Of a DNA stretch of 25,487 nucleotides, positions 8,249-16,472 are shown in pieces. Location of the stretch: the NCBI GenBank assembly GCA_964344985.1, contig CAYFPI010000020.1:1-25487 (forward strand). The letters run 5' to 3'. Every line of letters begins with the position of its first letter. Positions within the stretch are counted from its first letter, which is position 1. The position numbers and the translations under genes are program-made. Source of the stretch: Thioglobus_A sp964344985. GTDB taxonomy: Bacteria > Pseudomonadota > Gammaproteobacteria > PS1 > Pseudothioglobaceae. Under the pieces are notes generated by a model that saw only the letters and a list, made by a program, of their open reading frames with translations, was not told the DNA's origin and did no database searches.

Positions 8249-9335
8249 ACTCACACTGATAGAAGATTTTACTCAGCTGTTTTTAGCCGATACACCACTG
8301 ATTGACACCCGAGCACCCATTGAATTTGAACAAGGTGCTTTCCCACATACAACAAGCCTGCCACTCATGAGCGACAAGGAGCGTGAATCCGTTGGCACTT
8401 GCTATAAAAATGAAGGACAAGATAGGGCGATCAAATTAGGCCATCAACTGGTTAATGGCGATATTAAACAAAAAAGGGTGGATGCCTGGCTAGAGTTTAT
8501 CAACAATAATCCTAATGGGGCGTTGTATTGTTTTCGTGGTGGTTTGCGTAGCCAAATAACACAACAGTGGATCTATGAAGAATCTGGTATTAACTATCCA
8601 AGAATTAAAGGTGGCTATAAAGCCCTGCGCAGGTTCTTAATTGATGAAACAGATCGAATTATGAACCAGATCACACCTGTTGTAATTGGCGGGCAAACAG
8701 GGTGTGGAAAAACACTATTATTAGACAAAATTACTCAAAAAATTGATTTAGAAGGCTTGGCCAATCACCGCGGCTCTGCTTTTGGCAACACCACCACCAA
8801 ACAACCCACGCAAATTGCTTTTGAAAATGAGCTAGCCATCGCTCTTATTAAGAAACAACACTCTCATTTAGTATTTGAAGATGAGGGCTCAAATGTGGGT
8901 ACTGTACACATTCCTGATTGTGTTAAAGGTAAAACCTCTAAGGCTGATTTAATTCTACTAGAGGCCACAACAGATGAGCGTATTAAAGTTAGTATGGACG
9001 CTTATGTTATTAACATGTGTGCACAATTCTTAGAGCAAGATGCTCAAAATGGTTTTGATAACTTTGCTAATTATTGGTTTAGAAGCCTAGAAAAAATTCA
9101 AAAAAGACTAGGGCTTGAACGCTATAAAGCCATGAAAACACAGGTTGAGTTAGCGATTAAACAACATCAAACCAGCAATAATTTTGATGGATTTTTACCA
9201 ATTGTAGAATCGCTATTAGTTGAATATTACGATCCAATGTATAACTACCAAATTAGCAAAAAACAAGACCGAGTGGTTTTTAAAGGCTCTAGTAATGAAG
9301 TGCTTGAGTATTTAAAAGATAAGTCAATCTCTTGA
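8241..9335 (+). CDS. selU: tRNA 2-selenouridine synthase SelU/MnmH
   Basis: Converts 2-thiouridine at the wobble position of Lys, Glu and Gln tRNAs to 2-selenouridine through a geranylated intermediate, using selenophosphate from SelD. The 364-residue protein has an N-terminal rhodanese domain (LIDTRAPIEFEQGAFPHTTSLPLM) with the catalytic loop GALYCFRGGLRSQ, Cys at 97 as in E. coli. A P-loop domain with GGQTGCGKT lies at about 150-158. It overlaps selD by 8 bp, an arrangement that ties both to one pathway. Its last 12 bp overlap the end of the ferredoxin gene on the other strand. Confidence 0.96.
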   Translation: MSKLTLIEDFTQLFLADTPLIDTRAPIEFEQGAFPHTTSLPLMSDKERESVGTCYKNEGQDRAIKLGHQLVNGDIKQKRVDAWLEFINNNPNGALYCFRGGLRSQITQQWIYEESGINYPRIKGGYKALRRFLIDETDRIMNQITPVVIGGQTGCGKTLLLDKITQKIDLEGLANHRGSAFGNTTTKQPTQIAFENELAIALIKKQHSHLVFEDEGSNVGTVHIPDCVKGKTSKADLILLEATTDERIKVSMDAYVINMCAQFLEQDAQNGFDNFANYWFRSLEKIQKRLGLERYKAMKTQVELAIKQHQTSNNFDGFLPIVESLLVEYYDPMYNYQISKKQDRVVFKGSSNEVLEYLKDKSIS

Positions 9336-9587
9336 ACTAATCTTAATATCAGTAATTGGCTTAGCCTGACAAGCCAAAATTTCTCCCTGGGAAAGAGGAA
9401 CTAACGAATCTTGATGCATGACATCACCCTTTAACAACAGCAACACACAAGAGCCACAATGCCCTTGACGACAAGAGTGGTTGATCAAAACACTGTGTTC
9501 TTCTAATTCAGTTAGAATTGATTGCTCACCATACACATACAGCGACTCAGTTTTACCGTTGATATTATCAACATCAATTCTAAACAT
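9324..9587 (-). CDS. yfaE: 2Fe-2S ferredoxin (YfaE-like), RNR cofactor maintenance
   Basis: A small electron carrier that in E. coli helps rebuild the diiron-tyrosyl cofactor of NrdB. The 87-residue product has the plant-type 2Fe-2S pattern CRQGHCGSC followed by a fourth cysteine in GEILACQAKP, very like YfaE (CREGYCGSC..GEILPCCCRA). It begins 9 bp after the nrdB stop, the same order as nrdAB-yfaE in enterobacteria, which strengthens the call. The end overlaps selU by 12 bp tail-to-tail with no terminator in between. Confidence 0.92.
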   Translation of the reverse strand: MFRIDVDNINGKTESLYVYGEQSILTELEEHSVLINHSCRQGHCGSCVLLLLKGDVMHQDSLVPLSQGEILACQAKPITDIKISSRD

Positions 9588-9596
9588 AGGTTTTTC

Positions 9597-10733
9597 TTAC
9601 AACTTAAAATCACCAAAATCAGAGTCAGCTTCATCCAGTGTGTTGTCAATCGCGCTCACCAGATAAGAAGTAATTTCTGTTTCTTGAGGGGCAACCTGAA
9701 CATTGTCAGAATCTAGCCAATGATTAATCCAAGGTAATGGATTAGTAATTTCATCAAAAATTGGTTTTAAACCTAAAGCACTCATTCTTACATTGGTAAT
9801 GTATTCTAAATATTGCTTCAAAATCTCAGCATTAAGACCAATCATAGACCCATCTCTAAACAAATACTCAGCCCATTTTTTCTCTTGATCACACGCCTCT
9901 TTAAACATCTCAATCACTTCATCTTCGCACTCGCTAGCGATTTTAGCCATGTCCGGATCATCTTTACCGTCACGCATAAGATTGATCATGTGTTGAGTAC
10001 CTGTAAGATGCAAAGCTTCATCACGAGCAATCATCTTAATAATTTTGGCATTACCCTCCATTACCTTACGCTCAGCAAAGGCAAATGAACAAGCAAACGA
10101 CACATAAAAACGAATCGCTTCTAAGATGTTTACCGACATAATGGTTAAGTACAATTGTCTTTTTAAGCAATACAAATCAACTGTAATGTTTTCTCCATTA
10201 ACATTGTGTTTACCCTCTCCATGAAGTAGATACGCTTGAGTGCATTTAATAAGCTCATCATAGTGTTTTGATACACTCTCAGCACGTTCAATGATTTGCT
10301 CAGTTTTCATAATGTCGTCAAATACTGCGCCTGGCTCATTCACAATAGCGCGAATGATGTGCGTATAAGAGCGTGAGTGAATTGTCTCTGAAAAACTCCA
10401 AGTTTCAATCCAGTTTTCTAGCTCTGGCAAAGACACAATTGGTAAAAAAGCAATATTTGGACTACGACCCTGAACCGAATCTAACAAGATTTGATACTGC
10501 AAATTAGACAAGAAAATATGCTTTTCATTTGGCAATAATTTAGCAAAATCCATTTTATCCTTAGAGACATCAATCTCCTCTGGACGCCAGAAAAATGACA
10601 ATTGTTTCTCTGTCAATTTTTCAAACATTTCAAACTTTTGCTTATCAAAACGTGCCACATTAACCGTGTCGCCAAAAAACATTGGCTGAGTTAATGTGTC
10701 ACTCACTGTTTTGCTAAAAATACTATACGACAT
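9597..10733 (-). CDS. nrdB: Class Ia ribonucleotide reductase, beta subunit NrdB
   Basis: Holds the diiron-tyrosyl radical that drives reduction of ribonucleotides in NrdA. The 378-residue protein aligns over its length with E. coli NrdB: MFFGDTVNVARFDKQKFEMF, KQLSFFWRPEEIDVS, LLDSVQGRSPN (iron-ligand Asp), SETIHSRSYTHIIR (Glu and His ligands plus the radical Tyr), ALEAIR-type FYVSFACSFAFAE, ARDEALHLTGTQH (Glu and His ligands), and a C-terminal tail ending DSDFGDFKL for NrdA docking. The start ATG at 10733 is preceded by a G-rich ribosome site (TTGGGGGG). It lies 26 bp after a small ORF and 9 bp before the ferredoxin gene. Confidence 0.98.
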   Translation of the reverse strand: MSYSIFSKTVSDTLTQPMFFGDTVNVARFDKQKFEMFEKLTEKQLSFFWRPEEIDVSKDKMDFAKLLPNEKHIFLSNLQYQILLDSVQGRSPNIAFLPIVSLPELENWIETWSFSETIHSRSYTHIIRAIVNEPGAVFDDIMKTEQIIERAESVSKHYDELIKCTQAYLLHGEGKHNVNGENITVDLYCLKRQLYLTIMSVNILEAIRFYVSFACSFAFAERKVMEGNAKIIKMIARDEALHLTGTQHMINLMRDGKDDPDMAKIASECEDEVIEMFKEACDQEKKWAEYLFRDGSMIGLNAEILKQYLEYITNVRMSALGLKPIFDEITNPLPWINHWLDSDNVQVAPQETEITSYLVSAIDNTLDEADSDFGDFKL

Positions 10734-10759
10734 TCTAACCCCCCAAGATAATGGCTGTA

Positions 10760-10849
10760 CTAGTCTCTAGCGAAAGACACCGCGCATACTGTTACAAGAT
10801 ATAGCCATACTGTTGCAGACAGTCCAAAAAAGGTAATAAGTGATTCCAT
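10760..10849 (-). CDS. Putative 29-residue membrane microprotein between nrdA and nrdB
   Basis: Not recognised. An ATG at 10849 with a good ribosome site (GGAGAAAATACG before it) opens a 29-codon frame ending TAG at 10760-10762. The product starts MESLITFFGLSATVWLYLVT and ends VCAVSFARD: one hydrophobic helix of about 20 residues with a short polar start and a charged tail. It fits neatly between neighbours, 26 bp after the nrdA stop and 26 bp before nrdB, on the same strand. The ribosome site, spacing and clean membrane-helix composition argue for a real gene. A chance ORF cannot be excluded at this length. Confidence 0.55.
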   Translation of the reverse strand: MESLITFFGLSATVWLYLVTVCAVSFARD

Positions 10850-10875
10850 TCGTATTTTCTCCGTTTTATATTAAT

Positions 10876-13152
10876 TTACAATTTACAAACGCCATCCGCA
10901 CAGGCGTTATCATCTTCTTTCTCTAGCATGTCTTCACCGCCACCATCACGAGTCGTATGATAGTAAAGTGTTTTCACACCATACTTATATGCCTTTAATA
11001 AATCCATCAGGAACAGCTTCATCGGAACTCTGTTGCCCTCAAACTTAGATGGGTCATAATGTGTATTGGTTGAGATTGATTGATCAACAAACTTTTGCAT
11101 AATGGCACAAAGCTGCAAATATCCTTCGTTATCTTCAATATCCCAAAGTAATTCGTACTTATTCTTAAGTGCCTCATAATCAGGCACAATTTGTTTTAAG
11201 ATGCCGTCTTTAGATTGCTTGATCGCCACAAATCCACGTGGTGGTTCAATACCGTTGGTTGAATTAGAGATTTGTGAAGAACTCTCACAAGGCATTAGTG
11301 CCGTTAGTGTTGAGTTTCTAAGACCTGTTGCTTTAATATCAGAACGCAACTTATCCCAATCTAGTTGCAGATCACACTCACAAAATTCATCAACATCTTT
11401 CTTATAAGTGTCAATTGGCATAATGCCTTTTGCATATTGAGTTTCACCAAAAGAAGGGCAGGCACCTTTTTCACCGGCCAAAATATTAGAGGCCTTCAAT
11501 GAGTAATATTGTAGAGCTTCAAATGTTTGATGTATCAACTTGTTGCCAGATCCATCAGAATATCTTACATTATTCTTAGCCAAGTAATAAGCTAGGTTAG
11601 TCACACCAATGCCCAGCGTACGACGATTCATACTCGCAATCTCTGCCGCTTTAATTGGATAGTCTTGATAATCAAGCAGTGAATCTAATGCTCTAACAAT
11701 AATATCGGTAATATCTTCTAACTCATCTAATGACTCTAGTGCGCCCAAATTAACCGCTGAAAGCGTACAAAGCGCAACCTCGCCATTTTCATCCTGCACT
11801 GAGTAAAGTGGCTTGGTAGGCAGGGTAATCTCCATACAAAGGTTTGATTGGCGCACAGGTGCCACTTTAGGATCGAATGCACCATGCGTATTACAATGAT
11901 CAACATTTTGCAAATAAATACGCCCCGTATTAGCACGCTCTTGCATAAACTTAGCAAACAATTCTCTGGCTTTAATGGTTTCTTTACGAATAGAATCATC
12001 TTGTTCATAAGTTTCGTATAAACGTTTGAACTCCGCTTGATCTTCAAAGAACGCCTCATACAAGCCAGGCACATCATGTGGCGAGAATAAAGTAATATCG
12101 CCATCAGATAAAAATCTCTGATACATCAAGCCATTAAACTGAGCGCCATAATCTAAGTGACGAATACGATTCTCATCAGTTCCTGCGTTGTTCTTTAAAA
12201 CCAATAGCTCTTTAACTTCCAAATGCCAAATTGGATAAAACAACGTTGCTGCACCACCTCTAACACCACCTTGTGAACAAGACTTGACCGCTGTATGAAA
12301 GTGCTTATAAAAAGGAATACAACCTGTATGTGTTGCCTCACCACCACGAATAGGGCTACCTAATGCACGAATCTTGCCTGCATTAACACCAATGCCTGCT
12401 CGTTGAGACACATACTTAACAATCGCACCCGCTGCTGCACTAATAGAATCTAGATCATCATCAGCCTCGATCAATACGCATGACGAGAATTGGCGAGTTG
12501 GTGTACGAACACCTGCCATAATTGGTGTTGGCAAAGATATTTTAAATAATGATGCCGCATCATAAAAACGCTTCACAATATCCATGCGCGCTTCACCTTT
12601 ATATTCTTGGAATAAACACATTCCCACCAAAATATAAAGCTGCTGAGGCGATTCGTAAATTTCGCCCGTTACACGGTTTTGAACTAAGTATTTACCCTCA
12701 AGCTGCTTAACCGCTGCGTAAGAAAAGCGCATATCACGCCAATGATCAATATAAGCGTCTAACTCATCAATCTCTTCTTTGGAATATTTATCCAAGATAT
12801 CCTTGTCGTAAATACCCATGTCGGTAAATTTTTTAATGTGGTCAAACAGTGGTGGCGGAGTGAAATTTTTAAAGGCTTTTTTGCGCAAATGAAAGATGGC
12901 TAATCGAGCTGCCAAATATTGATAATCAGGAGAGTCTGTAGAGATTAAATCTGCCGCAGATTTAATGATTGTTTCATGAATATCTTCAGTCTTAATTCCA
13001 TCAAAAAATGCCAGCTGAGCATTGATCTCAACTTGAGATACACTAACCCCTTTTAAATCCTGAGAAGCCCAGTGCACAACACGATGGATTTTCTCCATAT
13101 CAATCGCTTCTTGCTTGCCATTGCGCTTGGTTACTTTAATATCTTGATTCAT
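10876..13152 (-). CDS. nrdA: Class Ia ribonucleotide reductase, alpha subunit NrdA
   Basis: Catalytic subunit that reduces NDPs to dNDPs with the radical from NrdB. The chosen start is ATG at 13152 (MNQDIKVTKRNGKQ), directly preceded by GGGGAGAAA. A longer frame to 13206 adds 18 residues encoded across the promoter/NrdR region and is not credible. The 758-residue product has an N-terminal ATP-cone (about 1-95), SSCVLIEADDDLDSI with one active-site Cys, NLCMEITLP and ALCTLSAVNLG regions, ALMPCESSSQISNSTNGIEPPR, and a C-terminal redox pair in NACADGVCKL that takes electrons from thioredoxin/glutaredoxin. Operon: nrdA, small ORF, nrdB, yfaE-like ferredoxin. Two NrdR boxes overlap its promoters. 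Confidence 0.98.
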   Translation of the reverse strand: MNQDIKVTKRNGKQEAIDMEKIHRVVHWASQDLKGVSVSQVEINAQLAFFDGIKTEDIHETIIKSAADLISTDSPDYQYLAARLAIFHLRKKAFKNFTPPPLFDHIKKFTDMGIYDKDILDKYSKEEIDELDAYIDHWRDMRFSYAAVKQLEGKYLVQNRVTGEIYESPQQLYILVGMCLFQEYKGEARMDIVKRFYDAASLFKISLPTPIMAGVRTPTRQFSSCVLIEADDDLDSISAAAGAIVKYVSQRAGIGVNAGKIRALGSPIRGGEATHTGCIPFYKHFHTAVKSCSQGGVRGGAATLFYPIWHLEVKELLVLKNNAGTDENRIRHLDYGAQFNGLMYQRFLSDGDITLFSPHDVPGLYEAFFEDQAEFKRLYETYEQDDSIRKETIKARELFAKFMQERANTGRIYLQNVDHCNTHGAFDPKVAPVRQSNLCMEITLPTKPLYSVQDENGEVALCTLSAVNLGALESLDELEDITDIIVRALDSLLDYQDYPIKAAEIASMNRRTLGIGVTNLAYYLAKNNVRYSDGSGNKLIHQTFEALQYYSLKASNILAGEKGACPSFGETQYAKGIMPIDTYKKDVDEFCECDLQLDWDKLRSDIKATGLRNSTLTALMPCESSSQISNSTNGIEPPRGFVAIKQSKDGILKQIVPDYEALKNKYELLWDIEDNEGYLQLCAIMQKFVDQSISTNTHYDPSKFEGNRVPMKLFLMDLLKAYKYGVKTLYYHTTRDGGGEDMLEKEDDNACADGVCKL

Positions 13153-13171
13153 TTTCTCCCCTGAGATGAAA

Positions 13172-13187
13172 ACACTAGATATAGTGT
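13172..13187 (-). promoter_or_regulatory. NrdR box, promoter-proximal copy
   Basis: ACACTAGATATAGTGT is an almost perfect palindrome and matches the NrdR consensus acaCwAtATaTwGtgt. It starts 32 bp from the second box, i.e. about three helical turns, the spacing typical of NrdR box pairs. It covers the -10 element of the downstream promoter, so ATP/dATP-bound NrdR would repress nrdA here. Confidence 0.9.
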
Positions 13188-13206
13188 TGGTAAAAGTTAA
13201 GTGCAA
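13178..13206 (-). promoter_or_regulatory. nrdA promoter, proximal
   Basis: On the minus strand TTGCAC (13206-13201), a 17-bp spacer and TATATC (13183-13178). The -10 lies inside the proximal NrdR box. Sequence match only. Confidence 0.5.
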
Positions 13207-13219
13207 CTAAATATAGTGT
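13204..13219 (-). promoter_or_regulatory. NrdR box, distal copy
   Basis: CAACTAAATATAGTGT (given on the plus strand) matches the NrdR consensus less well in its left half. It is separated from the proximal box by 16 bp and covers the -10 element (TATATT on the minus strand) of the upstream promoter. Confidence 0.85.
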
Positions 13220-13238
13220 GTTTTAGCTTTTAATGCAA
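13210..13238 (-). promoter_or_regulatory. nrdA promoter, distal
   Basis: On the minus strand TTGCAT (13238-13233), a 17-bp spacer and TATATT (13215-13210). The -10 lies inside the distal NrdR box. Same geometry as the proximal promoter, shifted by 32 bp. This is the better match of the two. Confidence 0.6.
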
Positions 13239-13242
13239 GTGC

Positions 13243-13260
13243 TGATTTTGACAAAAATCA
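13243..13260. promoter_or_regulatory. Palindrome upstream of nrdA promoter, possible operator
   Basis: TGATTTT-GACA-AAAATCA is a perfect 7-bp inverted repeat 4 bp upstream of the distal -35 element, centred near -48 relative to the predicted start site. That is a usual position for an activator, but the regulator is not identifiable. In AT-rich DNA it could be chance. Confidence 0.3.
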
Positions 13261-13302
13261 AGCAAAAATGGCGCAAATTATTGCCACATAAGGGATAGGG
13301 AG

Positions 13303-13328
13303 ATTTAAAAAAAATTTAAAAAAAATTT
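13303..13328. other. Phased A8 tracts upstream of nrdA
   Basis: Two copies of TTTAAAAAAAA in direct succession, 11 bp apart and so in helical phase, about 100-125 bp upstream of the predicted nrdA start sites. Phased A-tracts bend DNA. No ORF is seen between the reductase stop (13454) and nrdA. Confidence 0.4.
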
Positions 13329-13453
13329 GGGCAAAATATCACCATTTTATGAACAAATAATATAAGAAAAAAGTGATAAAAAGCGCAAAGCCTTTTGTGG
13401 CAATATTTATCAAAAAACACTAATATAAATTAGTAAAAAATTAAAAATTTTGC

Positions 13454-14470
13454 CTAAATTGGAGAGCCAATTAATTGTGATTCATCAACACCATTTTCTA
13501 GCAATAATTCAGATAAGAAAATTAACACCTCAGCAGGCGCACAAATATAAATTTCAGACTGTTTGGCAATTTCTAAATCAAGTGCATCAAATATCTGCTT
13601 AGCAACTTTATGACAATCGTTTGTACTACCTCTATCAAACTCACAAGCAATTGACGTGTAGTGATAATCTTCCATAATTGCTTGCCAAGAGTTAGCGTGA
13701 TTATCCATATACGGCTTAGTATCAATACTAGGATAAGCCCAATAAAAATACACAGGATTTGCCATCTCTAAGGAAAATGCATGCTCTGCAAGGCTTCTAA
13801 TAGGTGCAAACCCACCATCCCAAGCAATAAACATCATTGGCTTGGCGCTCAACTCTTTAAGCACAAATACACCTTTTGGCCCAACCAAACCTACCTTGGA
13901 CTTGGGCTTAATATTTTTGGTAAAAAGTGCGTATGAAAACTCATCACCTTCTAAGTGACGAATATGAAATTCTAACTCCATCCCATGACAAGGGCACGAG
14001 GCAATGGGGTAGCGAGAAACATTGCCCTTAAATGACAATTCAACATCTTGACCCGCCATAAACTGCAAAGTTTGAGATCTTGGCGTTCTCAGTGTGAGTA
14101 TTGCCATATCATCAACAAATCTAACCTCTTTAACTTTTGTTTGAATATTTTGAATTGCAATTGATTTCACATCGCCAATTAAATCAACATCAAGCTCAAG
14201 GTCTGATTCAGGCGCATGACAACACATTAAAAACTCTTGATTATTCACTTCATCATCATTCAAAGAATAATCATGATGCTTAATCTTTTTAATTTTTCCA
14301 GAGTTAAGCTTTGCCTTACAAACCCCACAAGTGCCATTACTACACTCATAACGCATTGCCAATCCATGACGAAGACCACCTTCAAGTACAGAATCAACCA
14401 AAGAGCATTCATAACTCTTATTTTGTGAGATTAATTTAATATTAAACAACTGTTGTGACATGGCAAGCAT
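13454..14470 (-). CDS. 2Fe-2S ferredoxin-fused flavin oxidoreductase (FNR-like)
   Basis: Electron-transfer protein of 338 residues with an N-terminal plant-type ferredoxin domain (about 1-90; cysteines in YECSNGTCGVC and FLMCCHAP) and a C-terminal ferredoxin-NAD(P)+ reductase domain. The FAD-binding motif RxYxxS appears as SRYPIASCPC. The family resembles the reductases of the CDP-6-deoxyhexulose / aromatic oxygenase type; the partner is not identifiable here. The usual pyrophosphate-binding GGTGxAP motif reads WDGGFAPIRS, an unusual change. The start may be ATG 14470 or ATG 14461 (MSQQLFNIKL); neither has a clear ribosome site. Divergent from the DsrE-like gene. Confidence 0.85.
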   Translation of the reverse strand: MLAMSQQLFNIKLISQNKSYECSLVDSVLEGGLRHGLAMRYECSNGTCGVCKAKLNSGKIKKIKHHDYSLNDDEVNNQEFLMCCHAPESDLELDVDLIGDVKSIAIQNIQTKVKEVRFVDDMAILTLRTPRSQTLQFMAGQDVELSFKGNVSRYPIASCPCHGMELEFHIRHLEGDEFSYALFTKNIKPKSKVGLVGPKGVFVLKELSAKPMMFIAWDGGFAPIRSLAEHAFSLEMANPVYFYWAYPSIDTKPYMDNHANSWQAIMEDYHYTSIACEFDRGSTNDCHKVAKQIFDALDLEIAKQSEIYICAPAEVLIFLSELLLENGVDESQLIGSPI

Positions 14471-14552
14471 TGTAACGTAAAAAATAATTTCAATTTGTTT
14501 TTACACCTACTTAGGCTTACAATAAACAACAAATAAACACCAATAATTAACA

Positions 14553-15053
14553 ATGATTAAACGGCAAACAATATTTAAGTTCTTAGTCCTGGCTATGCTA
14601 TTAATCAACTCAGTAACAGGTTATGCAAAAGAATGCCAACACGCAACAGTTAATAAAATCATAAGCCTAAACTCAGAGCCAGAAGGGGTGGTGTTTGAAC
14701 TCTCAGAGTACGACAACAATGCCTGGGATTGGGCATCAGAAATGATTAATAGTCTGTCTAAACAATTAAAAGACAAATACCCAAATATTGACATCGCCAT
14801 TGTTTCACACGGTAATGAGCAATTTCAACTCACTCAAACTAACCAAGGGCAAAATCAACACACTATCTCATTGCTTACCAACCTAGTTAACAATTCAAAT
14901 GTTGATCTTCACGTTTGCGCAGTCAACTCATCTTGGAACAATGTTCCAAATGATGCTTATCTTGATATTGTTGACGTATCTGAAAGCGGACCAGCAAAAG
15001 TTAATGATTATATTAATCTTGGATATAGGCTTATCAAATTACAAAAGCCTTAA
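14553..15053 (+). CDS. Secreted DsrE/DsrF-like protein
   Basis: The 166-residue protein has a signal peptide (MIKRQTIFKFLVLAMLLINS..GYA, cleavage near residue 25) and a DsrE-like fold. C122 sits in VDLHVCAVNSSW, and the end SESGPAKVNDYINLGYRLIKL is characteristic of the exported DsrE-family proteins. The cytoplasmic DsrE family carries sulfur on a cysteine during sulfur oxidation; a periplasmic sulfur role is inferred, not shown. A second Cys (C28) lies just after the cleavage site. The stop overlaps the creC stop on the opposite strand by 4 bp. Confidence 0.8.
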   Translation: MIKRQTIFKFLVLAMLLINSVTGYAKECQHATVNKIISLNSEPEGVVFELSEYDNNAWDWASEMINSLSKQLKDKYPNIDIAIVSHGNEQFQLTQTNQGQNQHTISLLTNLVNNSNVDLHVCAVNSSWNNVPNDAYLDIVDVSESGPAKVNDYINLGYRLIKLQKP

Positions 15054-16472
15054 TGCAGTGGAAACTTCAACTCAGCCACAGCGCCATCTTCCATAAATCG
15101 ATTCTTCAAACTAACCTCGCCACCATGAAGACTCATAATCTTCTTAACAAATCTTAAGCCTAAGCCGTTACCACGCTTTCCTGTATCAGGTCTTGATGAA
15201 GAAAAGAAGTGTTTAAATATTTGTTTTCTAGCATGTTCTGGCACACCTTTGCCTTGATCGTGCACTTCAATATTAACACGTGAGTTAGACTCTCTTACTT
15301 TAATAGTGATGGTTGAATCTGGTGGTGTAAAGTCAATTGCATTATCAATAATATTGGCCAGTGCTTGTTCAGCTAACAACTTCTCTGCATTAATAATAAA
15401 CTCACGTTCAATATTGTATTCAACTTTAATGCTTCGCCTAGCAACATTGCCTTTACGAGTAGGAGATTGCATTACATCTTTAATTAAGTCTTTAACATTA
15501 ATTTTTTCAACATTCTCCAGTTGATCCCTACGCTCAATACGAGATAGGTTAAGTAGTCTATTGACTAACAAATCCATTTTCTTATTAGCATCAAGAATGT
15601 TATGGCATTAATAAATTCTCTGCAGTTGCTCTGATTCCAGTAATCGGGGTTCTTAGCTCATGAGCCATGGTATTAATATATTCTTCAACATACTCACGAC
15701 CTTCAAGATCAACTCTTAATTTTTCAATGATTTTAGACAGCTCTGCAAACTCTACTTGGCGTATCTTTGGTACAGCTACGTTTTCACCTTTAGATAGTGC
15801 GGTGGTGTATTTAACCAGTTTGTTGGTACTCTTAGAAACACCATAACTTGCACCTGCACCAAAGAGTAGTGAAATAAAAAACAAGTATATTGCATACTCT
15901 TCAATTTGATCTCTTTGCTCTAATACATATGGCTTTAAATCTACCATTGGTTTAACCGTAGTTAACGAGCCAAATATCTTTCCGTTGTAAAAAATAGGAG
16001 CAGCCACAAACATGGCATCTTGCTCTGGTGTTGGGTCTTTAATATCAGGATCAAAGCTACTCACTCGAGCGCCATATTTTCCTTTTAAGGTTAGATAAAC
16101 ATCTCGCCATTGTGAGTAGTCTTTGCCTTTAAGTTTACCAGTAGAATCGTAAATAACAATACCGTCTTTGTTAGTGATGTATACCTGTAGGTTAGGATTT
16201 TTCTTAACCACTGAATAGATGCTAGCATCAAGTTCTCTATTAAGATAGCTACTTATTAAACGATGTATTTTCTCAACATTAATTTGATCATCTTCAATAC
16301 TCTGGGTTGCCATTTGAGCTAACAAGTTAGAAGAGTCAATCATCACCTCTTCTGCAGCCTGATCAATACCCTTAACCACACGCATTGAAATCTTATCGGT
16401 CACAATCCATACAATGCCACTAGTAATGACAAAGTAAGCAATAAACAGCTTAACACCAATAGTTAACTTCAT
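15050..16472 (-). pseudogene. creC: CreC-like sensor histidine kinase, broken by a deletion/frameshift
   Basis: The N-terminal frame (15600-16472) resembles E. coli CreC: two membrane helices flanking a periplasmic sensor (DASIYSV..QVYITNKDGIVIYDSTG, FGSLTTVKPM), then the phospho-acceptor helix NTMAHELRTPITGIRATAEN. It stops at TAA 15600-15602. The C-terminal frame (15050-15577) holds LLNLSRIERR, the N box (LANIIDNAIDFTPP) and G boxes (VHDQGKGVP, GNGLGL). The frames abut in NILDANKKM, and about 11-13 residues present in E. coli between the two parts are missing, so a 3n+1 or 3n+2 deletion is likely. It is either a real lesion or an assembly collapse (three nearby genes carry N gaps). creC starts 4 bp inside the creB stop. 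Confidence 0.85.

Noticed and set aside
11736..12104. 122-codon minus-strand ORF inside nrdA
   Set aside because: Alternative frame of the well-conserved nrdA; composition is not protein-like.
13153..13206. Upstream extension of NrdA by 18 residues
   Set aside because: It runs through the proximal NrdR box and promoter, and ATG 13152 has a strong ribosome site and the normal NrdA N-terminus.
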